Positions 52,035 through 60,797 of a stretch of 64,000 nt of DNA are shown here, one piece after another. Source of the stretch: Nocardioides currus (lineage in GTDB: Bacteria; Actinomycetota; Actinomycetes; Propionibacteriales; Nocardioidaceae); the NCBI RefSeq assembly GCF_003057875.1, contig NZ_PYXZ01000005.1:96690-160689 (forward strand). The letters run 5' to 3'. The translations under genes and the position numbers were made by a program. Below the pieces are notes generated by a model that saw only the letters and a list, made by a program, of their open reading frames with translations, had not been told where the DNA came from and did no database searches. How positions within the stretch are numbered: the first letter of the stretch is position 1; each line of letters begins with the position of its first letter.

Positions 52035-53087
52035 ATGGACGTGCAGCTCGGACTCGACACCTTCGGTGACGTCACCCATGACGCCGACGGCTCCCTGCTC
52101 CCCCACCATCAGGTGCTGCGCAACGTCGTCGAGCAAGCGGTCCTGGCCGATCAGGTCGGCGTCGACGCGTTCGGCGTCGGCGAGCACCACCGCGACGACT
52201 TCGCCGTGTCGGCCCCCGACATCGTGCTGGCTGCGGCCGGCGCGCGCACCGAGCGCATCGTCCTGGGCACGGCGGTGACCGTGCTGAGCTCCGACGACCC
52301 CATCCGGGTCTACGAGCGCTTCGCCACGCTGGACGCACTGACCAACGGCCGCGCGGAGGTCACCCTGGGCCGCGGGTCGTTCACCGAGTCGTTCCCGCTC
52401 TTCGGCCTCGATCTCGCCGACTACGAGGTGCTCTTCGAGGAGAAGCTCGCGCTGTTCGCGCGGCTGCGCGAGGAGCGTCCGGTCTCCTTCCAGGGCCGGA
52501 CCCGGATGCCGCTGCAGCCCACGCAGGTCCACCCGACGACGCAGAAGGGCCGGCTGAGCGCGTGGGTCGGCGTCGGTGGCTCGCCCGAGTCCGTCCTGCG
52601 CGCCGCGCGCCACCAGATCCCGATGATGCTCGCCATCATCGGCGGCGCGCCGGGTCGCTTCGCGCCGTACGCCGATCTCTACCGTCGCGCCCTCACCGAG
52701 CTCGAGCTCCCGCAGCTGCCGATCGGCGTGCACTCCCCCGGTTTCGTCGCCGAGGACGACCGCGAGGCCCGCGACCTCCTCTTCCCGCACTTCAAGACCA
52801 ACCGCGACCGCATCGGCGCCGAGCGCGGCTGGGGGCCGGCCACCCGCGAGCAGTTCGAGGCGGAGGCCGACCACGGTGCCCTCTTCGTCGGCTCGCCCGA
52901 GACGGTGGCGCAGAAGATCGCCCGGACCGTCACCGAGCTGGGGCTGTCGCGCTTCGACCTGAAGTACAGCAACGGCACGATGCCGCACGAGCACCTGATG
53001 GAGACGATCCGGCTCTACGGGACCGAGGTGGCGCCGCGGGTGCGCGAGCTGCTGGCGGGGCGCGAGACGGTCTCAGCCGAGCGCTGA
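52035..53087 (+). CDS. LLM-class flavin/F420-dependent oxidoreductase
   Basis: 350 residues from ATG 52035, preceded by GGAGAGG. The TIM-barrel luciferase-like signs are VDAFGVGEHHRDDFAVSAPD, RIVLGTAVTVLSSDDPIRVY and ITEVTLGRGSFTESFPLFG-like text at 113-131. It belongs to the group of small LLM proteins with the VGEHH motif. The cofactor may be FMN or F420. The last 15 bases overlap the converging L,D-transpeptidase gene. The frame begins earlier at 52017 without a better start. Confidence 0.85.
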   Translation: MDVQLGLDTFGDVTHDADGSLLPHHQVLRNVVEQAVLADQVGVDAFGVGEHHRDDFAVSAPDIVLAAAGARTERIVLGTAVTVLSSDDPIRVYERFATLDALTNGRAEVTLGRGSFTESFPLFGLDLADYEVLFEEKLALFARLREERPVSFQGRTRMPLQPTQVHPTTQKGRLSAWVGVGGSPESVLRAARHQIPMMLAIIGGAPGRFAPYADLYRRALTELELPQLPIGVHSPGFVAEDDREARDLLFPHFKTNRDRIGAERGWGPATREQFEAEADHGALFVGSPETVAQKIARTVTELGLSRFDLKYSNGTMPHEHLMETIRLYGTEVAPRVRELLAGRETVSAER

Positions 53088-54278
53088 GCCGGCCTTGTAC
53101 GCCGCGAAGTCCTCGTTCCAGTCGCCGTACCCGTTGTCGAGGGTCATGTAGCGGTCGGTGCCGGTGTACTCCACGACGTCGCCGCGCTTGGTCATCGCGT
53201 AGAGCCAGGCCGCGTTCTCGGTCGACATGCCGGTGCAGCCGTGGGAGACGTTGGCGTAGCCCTGCGAGCCGACCGACCACGGTGCCGCGTGGATGAACTC
53301 GCCGGTGTCGGTGAGCCGCATCGCCCACTGGACGTCGTCGATGTCGTAGGCCTCGGGGTCGGAGCTCGAGATACCGACCGTCTCGGAGTTCATCCGCTTC
53401 TCGGCGAACTTCTCGCTGATCACCTTCGTGCCCGACCGGGTGGTGAACCCGGCCTTGCCCGTCGTGATCGGGATGGTGCGCAGCAGCGTGCCGTTGGAGA
53501 ACACCTGCATCTGGTGGGTCTGTGCGTTGACCTTGTAGACGTTGGCGTCGCCGATGTGGAAGTCGACGCGGCGGCTCTCCTGGCCGTAGATGCCGTTGCC
53601 GGCCGGGATCGAGTTGAGGTCGAGGTCGACGGAGACGTCCGTGCCGGCCTGCCAGTACGTCTTCGGGCGGTAGCGCACCTGGGTGTCGCTGAACCAGTGC
53701 CACGAGCCCGCCTGCGCCGGCGTGGTGGTGACCGTCATGTGCCGCTCGAAGGCGGCCTTGTCGGTGACCGGGAGGTCGAACTTCACCACGACCGGCATCC
53801 CGACACCTACGGTCTCGCCCGCCAGCGGGGCCACCGACGGGTAGGCCTGCTCGGCCAGCGTCAGGTCCTCGGTGTGGAAGCGCAGGACCTTGGTCACGGA
53901 CTCGCCGTCGCTGCGGGTGGCGCGCGCCCGGGCGACGTAGTCGGTGCCGGGCTCGAGGCGCGAGGAGAGCACCCACGCCTCGCCCTTGACGTCCCCCTGG
54001 AGCGGGGTGCCGTCCTTGGCGGTCACGTCGACGCCCTCGAGCGTGCCCTCGGCGGCCCGGATCCGCAGCGGCTGGGCGATGTTCACCGAACGCAGGTCGG
54101 ACGCGGTCGCGGTGATCTTGACGGGCTTCACCGGCGCGGCCTGCTCGGTGGCCTCCGTCGATCCGCTGGAGGATCCGTCGGCATCGGCGGACCCTCCGGC
54201 GCTGCCGGCCGCGTCGCAGGCGGCCAGCGAGGCCGTCAGGAGCAGTGCGGCGCCGATGGCGCGGAGACGTGCCGACAT
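53073..54278 (-). CDS. L,D-transpeptidase lipoprotein (Ig-YkuD)
   Basis: 401 residues. The lipobox is LAAC with Cys21, followed by a Ser/Gly/Ala spacer. Two Ig-like domains (about 50-260) precede the YkuD domain, with TGEFIHAAPWSVGSQGYANV and SHGCTGMS holding catalytic Cys348. It forms 3-3 cross-links in peptidoglycan. The order Ig-Ig-YkuD matches mycobacterial LdtA-type enzymes. It lies downstream of the ctaC-ctaD-ctaF operon but has its own control region with GTCACG repeats. Confidence 0.9.
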   Translation of the reverse strand: MSARLRAIGAALLLTASLAACDAAGSAGGSADADGSSSGSTEATEQAAPVKPVKITATASDLRSVNIAQPLRIRAAEGTLEGVDVTAKDGTPLQGDVKGEAWVLSSRLEPGTDYVARARATRSDGESVTKVLRFHTEDLTLAEQAYPSVAPLAGETVGVGMPVVVKFDLPVTDKAAFERHMTVTTTPAQAGSWHWFSDTQVRYRPKTYWQAGTDVSVDLDLNSIPAGNGIYGQESRRVDFHIGDANVYKVNAQTHQMQVFSNGTLLRTIPITTGKAGFTTRSGTKVISEKFAEKRMNSETVGISSSDPEAYDIDDVQWAMRLTDTGEFIHAAPWSVGSQGYANVSHGCTGMSTENAAWLYAMTKRGDVVEYTGTDRYMTLDNGYGDWNEDFAAYKAGSALG

Positions 54279-54379
54279 GAGCTGGAACCCCCGTGGAAGA
54301 TCAAAGATGAGCGATCCTCAGCGTAACCCCGGGCTGGGCGCGCGACCCACTCCTCGACGACGCGCCGCCCGTGCACTAC

Positions 54380-54407
54380 GTCACGGACAGGTCACGATCG
54401 GGTCACG
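54380..54407. promoter_or_regulatory. Three GTCACG direct repeats at 11-base period
   Basis: GTCACG at 54380, 54391 and 54402, exactly 11 bases apart, about 100 bases upstream of the L,D-transpeptidase start. One-turn spacing suits OmpR/PhoB-family dimers such as MtrA or PhoP. Confidence 0.6.
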
Positions 54408-54434
54408 GCCACCCGTCGCCGTACGCGCGTCGGC

Positions 54435-54833
54435 TCAGTGGGCGTGCTCGCCGCGGTAGTACTCGAAGATCCAGCCGCTCAGCGTCACGGCGCCGATGAC
54501 GCCGCCGATGATGAACAGCCACCAGGCCGCCATCGCGGTCGCGAAGACCACCGTGCCCAGGGCCATGGCGCACCACAGGGGCCACCACGAGTAGGGCGGG
54601 AAGAAGCCGAGCTCGCCCGCGCCGTCGGCGATCTCGCCGTCCTTGCGGTCCTCGGGGCGGGGGTCCATGCGCGCGGCGTGGACGCCGAGGTAGAGCGAGA
54701 CCATCAGCGTCAGCAGGGTGGTCATCGTCAGCGCGGAGGTGCCGGTCCAGTCACCGGTGATCAGCCAGTAGGCCGGGGTCACCAGGACCAGGAACACCGT
54801 GCAGATGACGAACAGCCAGGTCTCGTGCTTCAT
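54435..54833 (-). CDS. ctaF: Cytochrome aa3 oxidase subunit IV
   Basis: 132 residues with four helices: [59 protein letters not shown] and [20 protein letters not shown]. This is the actinobacterial CtaF pattern. It closes the ctaC-ctaD-ctaF operon; ATG 54833 overlaps the ctaD stop. A polar loop ([20 protein letters not shown]) separates helices 2 and 3. Confidence 0.9.
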   Translation of the reverse strand: MKHETWLFVICTVFLVLVTPAYWLITGDWTGTSALTMTTLLTLMVSLYLGVHAARMDPRPEDRKDGEIADGAGELGFFPPYSWWPLWCAMALGTVVFATAMAAWWLFIIGGVIGAVTLSGWIFEYYRGEHAH

Positions 54834-56629
54834 CGGGTCTCCCCCTGGGTGTTGCCGTCGTTGTCGGCGTGGCTGTCGAGGTCACCGTCGACGAGGTGGC
54901 CCTCGATGCGGTCCTCGAGCATCTCCTCACGCCCGTGCACCTCGGGCGCGTCCGCGACCTCGCCGCGGCGCTCGGCGTCGTTCTCGTGCAGCTCGAGCAG
55001 CGCGATCTCCGGGTGGTGCAGGTCGAAGGCCGGCGACTCGGAGCGGATGCGCGGGATGGACAGGAAGTTGTGGCGCGGCGGCGGCGAGCTGGTGGCCCAC
55101 TCCAGCGAGCGGCCCCAGCCCCACGGGTCGTCGACGCCGACGAGCGGCGCCTTGCGGGAGACGAAGACGTTGTAGAGGAACGGCAGCGTCGAGGCACCCA
55201 GCAGGAAGGCGCCGATGGTGGACACCTGGTTGAGGGTGGTGAAGCCGTCCTCGGGCAGGTAGTCGGCGTAGCGACGCGGCATCCCCTCGACACCCAGCCA
55301 GTGCTGGACGAGGAAGGTGGTGTGGAAGCCGACGAACAGCAGCCAGAAGTGCAGCTTGCCGAGGCGCTCGTCGAGCATCCGGCCCGTCATCTTCGGCCAC
55401 CAGAAGTAGAAGCCGGCGAACATCGCGAAGACCACGGTGCCGAAGACGACGTAGTGGAAGTGAGCCACCACGAAGTAGGAGTCGGAGACGTGGAAGTCGA
55501 GCGGCGGGCTGGCCAGGATGACGCCGGTGAGGCCACCGAAGAGGAAGGTGGTCAGGAAGCCGATCGACCACAGCATGGGGGTGTCGAAGGACAGAGATCC
55601 CCCCCACATCGTGCCGATCCAGTTGAAGAACTTCACCCCGGTGGGCACGGCGATCAGGAACGTCATGCCGGAGAAGAACGGCAGGTCGACCGCGCCGGTG
55701 ACGAACATGTGGTGGGCCCACACGGCCACCGAGAGGATCGCGATGCCGAGCGTGGCGCCGACCAGGCCGACGTACCCGAACAGCGGCTTGCGGCTGAAGA
55801 CCGGAAGGATCTCGGAGACGATGCCGAAGAACGGCAACGCGATGATGTAGACCTCGGGGTGGCCGAAGAACCAGAACAGGTGCTGCCACAGGATCGGCCC
55901 GCCGTGCACGGGGTCGAAGACGTGGGCGCCGAAGAGCCGGTCGGCCTCGAGCGAGAGCAGCGCGCCGGCCAGGATCGGAAATGCGATCAGCACGAGCAGC
56001 GAGGTGATCAGCGTGTTCCACACGAAGATCGGCATCCGGAACATGGTCATGCCGGGGGCGCGCATGCAGATGATCGTGGTGATGAAGTTGACCGCACCGA
56101 GGATCGTGCCGAGACCGGCCATCCACAGGCCCATGATCCACAGGTCACCGCCGACGCCGGGCGAGCGCACCGCGTCGGAGAGCGGCGTGTAGGCGAACCA
56201 GCCGAAGTCGGCCGCGCCCGCGGGCGTCAGGAAGCCGGAGGCGGCGATCAGGCCGCCGAAGAGGAACAGCCAGTAGCTGAACATGTTGAGGCGCGGGAAC
56301 GCCACGTCGGGCGAGCCGATCTGCAGCGGCATGATCACGTTGCCGAAGCCGAAGAACAACGGGGTCGCGAACAGCAGCAGCATGATCGTGCCGTGCATCG
56401 TGAAGAGCTGGTTGTAGAGCTCGTCGTTGACGACCTGGTTGCCCGGGAACGCCAGCTCGGAGCGGATCAGCATGGCCATCAGGCCACCGACCATGAACCA
56501 GCTGAACGAGGTGATGAGGTACATCTTCCCGATCAGCTTGTGGTCGGTGGTCGTCATGATCCGGACCAGCTGCTGGCCCAGGGTCTTGCGCTCTACCTGT
56601 GCGGCGGCGGCCGCGGTCGCGGTGCTCAC
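54830..56629 (-). CDS. ctaD: Cytochrome aa3 oxidase subunit I
   Basis: 599 residues, 12 helices. Ligands of the heme-copper centre are seen: [20 protein letters not shown] (heme a His), [20 protein letters not shown] (CuB His and the His-Tyr pair), [12 protein letters not shown], and [13 protein letters not shown] (heme a3 and a His). The subunit reduces O2 and pumps protons. The C-terminal tail of about 70 residues ([19 protein letters not shown]) is extra. It overlaps both neighbours in the operon. Confidence 0.95.
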   Translation of the reverse strand: MSTATAAAAAQVERKTLGQQLVRIMTTTDHKLIGKMYLITSFSWFMVGGLMAMLIRSELAFPGNQVVNDELYNQLFTMHGTIMLLLFATPLFFGFGNVIMPLQIGSPDVAFPRLNMFSYWLFLFGGLIAASGFLTPAGAADFGWFAYTPLSDAVRSPGVGGDLWIMGLWMAGLGTILGAVNFITTIICMRAPGMTMFRMPIFVWNTLITSLLVLIAFPILAGALLSLEADRLFGAHVFDPVHGGPILWQHLFWFFGHPEVYIIALPFFGIVSEILPVFSRKPLFGYVGLVGATLGIAILSVAVWAHHMFVTGAVDLPFFSGMTFLIAVPTGVKFFNWIGTMWGGSLSFDTPMLWSIGFLTTFLFGGLTGVILASPPLDFHVSDSYFVVAHFHYVVFGTVVFAMFAGFYFWWPKMTGRMLDERLGKLHFWLLFVGFHTTFLVQHWLGVEGMPRRYADYLPEDGFTTLNQVSTIGAFLLGASTLPFLYNVFVSRKAPLVGVDDPWGWGRSLEWATSSPPPRHNFLSIPRIRSESPAFDLHHPEIALLELHENDAERRGEVADAPEVHGREEMLEDRIEGHLVDGDLDSHADNDGNTQGETR

Positions 56630-57543
56630 TCGGAGCCCCCTTCAGTCTCGTCGTCGAGCCCGGCCTGCGTCCGGACGTTGGCACCGCCGAGCAGCGGCTC
56701 CGTGGACTCGTCGCCCTGCTCCGCCAGGTCGGCGAGGTGGGCGTCGTAGTCCTCCTGGCTGACCACCTTGACCTTGAAGAGCATCCGCGAGTGGTCGACC
56801 CCGCAGAGCTCGTAGCACTTGCCCTCGTACGTGCCGATCTGCGTCGGGGTGACCTGGAACTTGTTGATCCGGCCCGGGACGACGTCCATCTTCATCAGGA
56901 AGTTCGGCACGCCGAAGTCGTGGATCACGTCGGGCGAGTGCAGGTTGAACTGCACGAGCTGGTCGACCGGGAGCCACAGCGTCGGGATCGTGTCGCCGTC
57001 CCCGACCGTGAAGACGTAGTCGTCGTAGCGGTAGTCGTTGTCGTCGTAGTTGGGCGTCGCCGGACCGGTCGGGTCGCCGACGCCGTAGTTGAACGTCCAC
57101 TGCCACTGCTGGCCGACGACCTCGATGGTCACGTCCGGCTCGGGCTCGATGTTGATCATCTTGTTCTGGACGTTGACGGTCCAGTAGAAGAAGACGATCA
57201 CCATCATGATCGGGGCGATCGTGTAGAAGATCTCGAGCGGCAGGTTGTAGCGCGTCTGCACGGGGATCTCGTCGTCGTTGCGGCGGCGGTACTTCACCAC
57301 GACCCAGAAGATCAGGGCCCAGACGATCACGCCGGTGACCATCGCGGCCACCCAGGCCCACTTCCAGAGCTCGAAGGTGGCGGGCGACTGGCTGGTCGCC
57401 GGCTCCGGCATGGCCAGGCGGGCGATCTGGTCCTTGTCGGCCGCGTCGCACGCACTCAGGAAGAGCAGGGTCGCCGCGAGGAGCGCACCCGTGGCAAGCC
57501 GGCGCGCTGGCGCCGCTGCCCGCTTGGGGAGTTGCAGACCCAC
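56626..57543 (-). CDS. ctaC: Cytochrome aa3 oxidase subunit II
   Basis: 305 residues from GTG 57543, with AGAGAGG upstream; a GTG at 57576 would add 11 residues. The lipobox is LSACDAAD. Two membrane helices ([20 protein letters not shown] and [19 protein letters not shown]) precede the cupredoxin domain. The CuA site is C243-x3-C247 with H251 ([13 protein letters not shown]); [14 protein letters not shown] gives the first His. Trp-rich [13 protein letters not shown] lies on the electron path. First gene of the ctaC-ctaD-ctaF operon. Confidence 0.94.
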   Translation of the reverse strand: MGLQLPKRAAAPARRLATGALLAATLLFLSACDAADKDQIARLAMPEPATSQSPATFELWKWAWVAAMVTGVIVWALIFWVVVKYRRRNDDEIPVQTRYNLPLEIFYTIAPIMMVIVFFYWTVNVQNKMINIEPEPDVTIEVVGQQWQWTFNYGVGDPTGPATPNYDDNDYRYDDYVFTVGDGDTIPTLWLPVDQLVQFNLHSPDVIHDFGVPNFLMKMDVVPGRINKFQVTPTQIGTYEGKCYELCGVDHSRMLFKVKVVSQEDYDAHLADLAEQGDESTEPLLGGANVRTQAGLDDETEGGSE

Positions 57544-57670
57544 GAACGAGCCTCTCTCTAGGTCCAGTCTCGACACCTGCCAACAGTAACGTCATTCACG
57601 CCCGATGGCGCTGGCGGGTCGGGTGTCGTGCCCGACACGTTCTCGCCACCGGCGCCCATGTCGCATGGTC

Positions 57671-57676
57671 TAGGTT
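57671..57676 (+). promoter_or_regulatory. -10 box, leaderless cysteine desulfurase gene
   Basis: TAGGTT, 6 bases before GTG 57683. Confidence 0.58.
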
Positions 57677-57682
57677 CGCCCC

Positions 57683-58774
57683 GTGAGCAGGGACCTCGAT
57701 GCCGCGTCCTCGACACCCCTCCACCCGGCCGCTCGCGATGCGTTCCTGGCCGCGCTGGAACGGGGGTATGCCGACCCTCGCCGCCTGCACGCGACCGCAC
57801 GCGACGCCCGCCTCCTGCTCGACAACGCGCGCGAGGCGACGGCCGACGCCCTCGACGTACGCCCCGACGAGGTGAGCTTCACCGCCACCGGAACCGACGC
57901 GGTCCACCGCGGGCTGCTCGGCCTCGCGCAGCGGGGCCTGCGCGAGGGGCTGCCGATCGCGCACACGGCCGTGGAGCACTCCGCGGTCCTGCACGCCGCC
58001 CGATGGGCGGGCACGCCGCTGTCGGTCCCGGTCGACACCGTCGGACGCCTGGACCCTGCGGTCCTGCCGTCCACCGCGGCGGTGCTGGCAGTGCAGAGCG
58101 CCAACCACGAGGTCGGGACGCTCCAGCCCGTGGGATCGGTCGAATCCGCGGTCCCGCTCTTCATGGACGCCTGCGCCTCGATGGGGCGGCTGCCGCTCCC
58201 CCGCGGCTGGTCCGCGGCGGCCGGCTCGGCGCACAAGTGGGGCGGACCGGCCGGCGTGGGCGTGCTGCTGGTCCGCAAGGGCGCCCGGTGGCGCAACCCC
58301 TTCCCCGAGGACGACCGCGTCGACGAGCGCACGGCCGGGTTCGAGAACGTCCCCGCGATCCTCGCCGCCGCCGCGTCGCTCCAGGCGGTGGTCGCCGAGC
58401 GGGACGAGGTCAACGCGCGCCAGCACGCCTTGGTCGACGTCGTGCGCGCCCGGGTCGCGGCCGAGGTGCCCGACGTCGAGGTCGTCGGCGACCCCGTCGA
58501 CCGGCTACCCCACCTCGTGACCTTCTCGTGCCTGTACGTCGATGGCGAGGCGCTGGTCCACGAGCTCGACCGACGCGGCTTCGGCATCGCGAGCGGGTCG
58601 GCCTGCACGTCCTCGACGCTCGCGCCCAGCCACGTGCTCGCGGCGATGGGCGTGCTGACCCACGGCAACGTCCGGCTCTCGCTGCAGCGCGACGCCACCC
58701 GCGAGCAGGTCGACGCGTTCTGCGACGCGCTGCCCGACGTGGTCGGCGGTCTCCGGGCGCGGGTGGGGCTGTGA
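57683..58774 (+). CDS. Cysteine desulfurase (NifS/IscS-like)
   Basis: 363 residues. PLP lysine is Lys185 (GSAHKWGGPAGVGVL), the sulfur-carrying cysteine is Cys308 (GSACTSS), and the PLP contacts are AVEHSAVLHAARW and AVQSANHEVGTLQP. The class is group I, with a loop like that of IscS. It moves sulfur from cysteine to a carrier, here likely the TusA-like protein encoded next, whose start overlaps the stop (GTGA). Shorter than IscS (about 400) at both ends. Confidence 0.9.
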   Translation: MSRDLDAASSTPLHPAARDAFLAALERGYADPRRLHATARDARLLLDNAREATADALDVRPDEVSFTATGTDAVHRGLLGLAQRGLREGLPIAHTAVEHSAVLHAARWAGTPLSVPVDTVGRLDPAVLPSTAAVLAVQSANHEVGTLQPVGSVESAVPLFMDACASMGRLPLPRGWSAAAGSAHKWGGPAGVGVLLVRKGARWRNPFPEDDRVDERTAGFENVPAILAAAASLQAVVAERDEVNARQHALVDVVRARVAAEVPDVEVVGDPVDRLPHLVTFSCLYVDGEALVHELDRRGFGIASGSACTSSTLAPSHVLAAMGVLTHGNVRLSLQRDATREQVDAFCDALPDVVGGLRARVGL

Positions 58775-59010
58775 CCTCGTCGCCCGCCCTCGAGCTGGAC
58801 TGCCGCGACATGCGCTGCCCGATGCCGGTCATCGAGCTCGGACGGCACCTCGCCGACGTCGAAGTCGGCGAGGTGATCGGGGTGGTCGCCCGCGACGTGG
58901 CGGCCCGGGTCGACGTCCCGGCGTGGTGCCGGCTGCGCGGGCAGGAGTTCGCCGGCGAGGACACCGCCGCCGACGGTGTGCCGCGCTACCTGGTGCGCCG
59001 GGTCAGCTGA
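58771..59010 (+). CDS. TusA-like sulfur carrier
   Basis: 79 residues from GTG 58771. The TusA motif CPMP with reactive Cys16 is in LDCRDMRCPMPVIELGRHL, then VEVGEVIGVVARDVAARVDV. It would take persulfide from the desulfurase just upstream and pass it on, for example to tRNA or cofactor thiolation. The second half DVPAWCRLRGQEFAG fits the family. Confidence 0.87.
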   Translation: MTSSPALELDCRDMRCPMPVIELGRHLADVEVGEVIGVVARDVAARVDVPAWCRLRGQEFAGEDTAADGVPRYLVRRVS

Positions 59011-59032
59011 CTCAGCCGGTGGCGCGTCCTCG

Positions 59033-60019
59033 TCAGGGGTGCAGCGTCTTCAGGTGCGGCTCGAAGTCCGCGGTCGCGTCGGCGCCGTACGTCGCCGTGC
59101 AGCGCGCCAGGAAGGCCGCGCGCGAGAGGACGTATTCCTGCGTGCCGACCTGCTCGACGACGTAGACCGCGAGCAGGCAGCCGAGCTGGGCGGCGCGCTC
59201 GAGCGAGAGGCCCCAGCCGAGAGCGGCGAGGAAGCCGGCCCGGAACGCGTCGCCGACGCCGGTCGGCTCGACCTTCTCGATCTCCGGCACCGCGGCGACG
59301 GTGATCGACGCCTCGCCGTGGCGGTCGATGCGGACGCCCTCGGCGCCCAGCGTGACGACCCAGGTGCCGACGCGGGAGAGCACCTCGTCGGCCGACCAGC
59401 CGGTCTTCTGGGTGATGAGGTTGGCCTCGTACTCATTGGAGAAGAGGATCTCGGCGCCGTCGATCAGCGGTCGGATCATGTCGCCGTCGCCGAAGGCGAG
59501 CTGCTGCGAGGGGTCGGCGACGAACTTGTAGCCGCGCTGGCGGCACTCGTCGGTGTGCCGGAGCATGCCCTGCGGGTCGTCGGGGCCGATCAGGACGTAG
59601 TCGGGGTCGCCGACGCGGTCGACGATCGGCTTGAGCTCGATCTCACGGGACTCGCTCATCGCGCCGGCGTAGAAGCTGGCGATCTGCGCGTGGGCCGTGT
59701 CGTTGGTGCACACGAAGCGGGCCGTGTGCCGGGTCTCGGAGACGTGCACCGAGTCGCAGTCGACGTTGTGGCGCTGCAGCCAGGCGCGATACTCCGCGAA
59801 GTCCTCGCCGACGGCGCCCACCAGGACCGGCGTCAGGCCGAGGTTGCCGAGTCCGAAGCAGATGTTGGCGGCGCAGCCACCGCGGCGGACCTCGAGGTCC
59901 TCGACGAGGAAGGAGACCGACAGCTTGTCGAGCTGGTCGACGACCAGGCTGTCGGAGAACCTGCCCGGGAAGGACATCAGGTGGTCGGTCGCGATCGATC
60001 CGGCGATGAGAAGAGGCAC
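59033..60019 (-). CDS. PfkB-family carbohydrate/adenosine kinase
   Basis: 328 residues from GTG 60019. The N-terminal motif is GGCAANICFGLGNLGLTPVL (ribokinase GG pair), the middle strand is VLIGPDDPQGMLRHTDE, and the ATP/anion hole is EPTGVGDAFRAGFLAALGWG with catalytic Asp. Actinobacterial members of this group phosphorylate adenosine. A leaderless promoter fixes the start. A longer upstream frame was rejected. Confidence 0.88.
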   Translation of the reverse strand: MPLLIAGSIATDHLMSFPGRFSDSLVVDQLDKLSVSFLVEDLEVRRGGCAANICFGLGNLGLTPVLVGAVGEDFAEYRAWLQRHNVDCDSVHVSETRHTARFVCTNDTAHAQIASFYAGAMSESREIELKPIVDRVGDPDYVLIGPDDPQGMLRHTDECRQRGYKFVADPSQQLAFGDGDMIRPLIDGAEILFSNEYEANLITQKTGWSADEVLSRVGTWVVTLGAEGVRIDRHGEASITVAAVPEIEKVEPTGVGDAFRAGFLAALGWGLSLERAAQLGCLLAVYVVEQVGTQEYVLSRAAFLARCTATYGADATADFEPHLKTLHP

Positions 60020-60025
60020 GGCCGA

Positions 60026-60031
60026 ACAGTA
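60026..60031 (-). promoter_or_regulatory. -10 box, leaderless PfkB kinase gene
   Basis: TACTGT on the minus strand, 6 bases before GTG 60019. Confidence 0.52.
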
Positions 60032-60114
60032 CCCGCGGGCGGGCCCTGACCCGCATCCTCGGGGACGCGCGAAACTACCGATTGGTACGGCGCGGGATAC
60101 CTGTCGGTAGCCGT

Positions 60115-60120
60115 TAGCGT
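60115..60120 (+). promoter_or_regulatory. -10 box, leaderless gene at 60128
   Basis: TAGCGT, 7 bases before ATG 60128. Confidence 0.52.
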
Positions 60121-60127
60121 CGCAGCC

Positions 60128-60370
60128 ATGACGACCCGAGACCCCGCGTCCCACCTGGTCCACGACGAGCTGGCGCCGGCCTCCGAGCTGGCGGCCGACT
60201 GCCGCGCCACGGGGCTCAACCTGCGCCTCGAGCGCGTCGCCCGGGCCGCCGCGAGCACCCCGCCCAGCATCCGCTACGAGGACTTCCCGACCGATCGGCC
60301 CAAGCGCGAGATCACGATCAGCGAGGCGGCGACCCGCCTCGCCAACGCGCTCCACCTGCATCTCGACTAG
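60128..60370 (+). CDS. Hypothetical protein, 80 residues
   Basis: MTTRDPASHLVHDELAPASE, then LAADCRATGLNLRLERVARA and a C-terminal amphipathic helix EITISEAATRLANALHLHLD. No domain is known to me. A -10 box and a strong terminator frame it, which supports expression as a single gene. It lies between the PfkB kinase gene and erpA. Confidence 0.6.
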   Translation: MTTRDPASHLVHDELAPASELAADCRATGLNLRLERVARAAASTPPSIRYEDFPTDRPKREITISEAATRLANALHLHLD

Positions 60371-60394
60371 CCCTCCCAGGTGTCGAGACAGACG

Positions 60395-60423
60395 AACGCC
60401 CCCGTCCGACGGACGGGGGCGTT
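60395..60423. terminator. Terminator between the 60128 gene and erpA
   Basis: AACGCCCCCGTCC (60395-60407) pairs fully with 60411-60423, loop GAC. It serves the gene at 60128 and, on the other strand, erpA. Confidence 0.88.
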
Positions 60424-60434
60424 TGTCGTGTGGA

Positions 60435-60797
60435 TCAGTGGAACGAGTCGCCGCAGGCGCACGAGCCGGTGGCGTTGGGGTTGTCGATCGTGAAGCCCTG
60501 CTTCTCGATCGAGTCCACGAAGTCGATCTGCGCACCGTTGAGGTAGGGGACGCTCATCCGGTCGACGACGACGGTCACGCCGTCGAAGTCGGTGGTGACG
60601 TCGCCGTCGAGGGTGCGCTCGTCGAAGAAGAGCTGGTAGCGCAGGCCCGAGCAGCCACCCGGCTGCACGGAGATGCGCAGGGCCAGGTCGTCGCGACCCT
60701 CCTGCTCGAGGAGGCTCTTGACCTTCGACGCAGCGACATCGCTCAGGTTGATCTGGTCGCTGCGGCGGTCGGTGGTCGTGTCGAGCTGCTCGGTCAT
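60435..60797 (-). CDS. erpA: Iron-sulfur cluster insertion protein ErpA
   Basis: 120 residues. The three cluster-binding cysteines are Cys49 (PGGCSGLRYQLFF), Cys113 and Cys115 (GSCACGDSF). ATG 60797 has GGGAG 6 bases upstream. The protein delivers 2Fe-2S or 4Fe-4S clusters to client enzymes. Odd: the same frame is open without a stop through the repeats and the DUF559-like gene upstream up to 62261, so a read-through fusion is possible on paper. The protein itself is complete and normal. Confidence 0.93.
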   Translation of the reverse strand: MTEQLDTTTDRRSDQINLSDVAASKVKSLLEQEGRDDLALRISVQPGGCSGLRYQLFFDERTLDGDVTTDFDGVTVVVDRMSVPYLNGAQIDFVDSIEKQGFTIDNPNATGSCACGDSFH

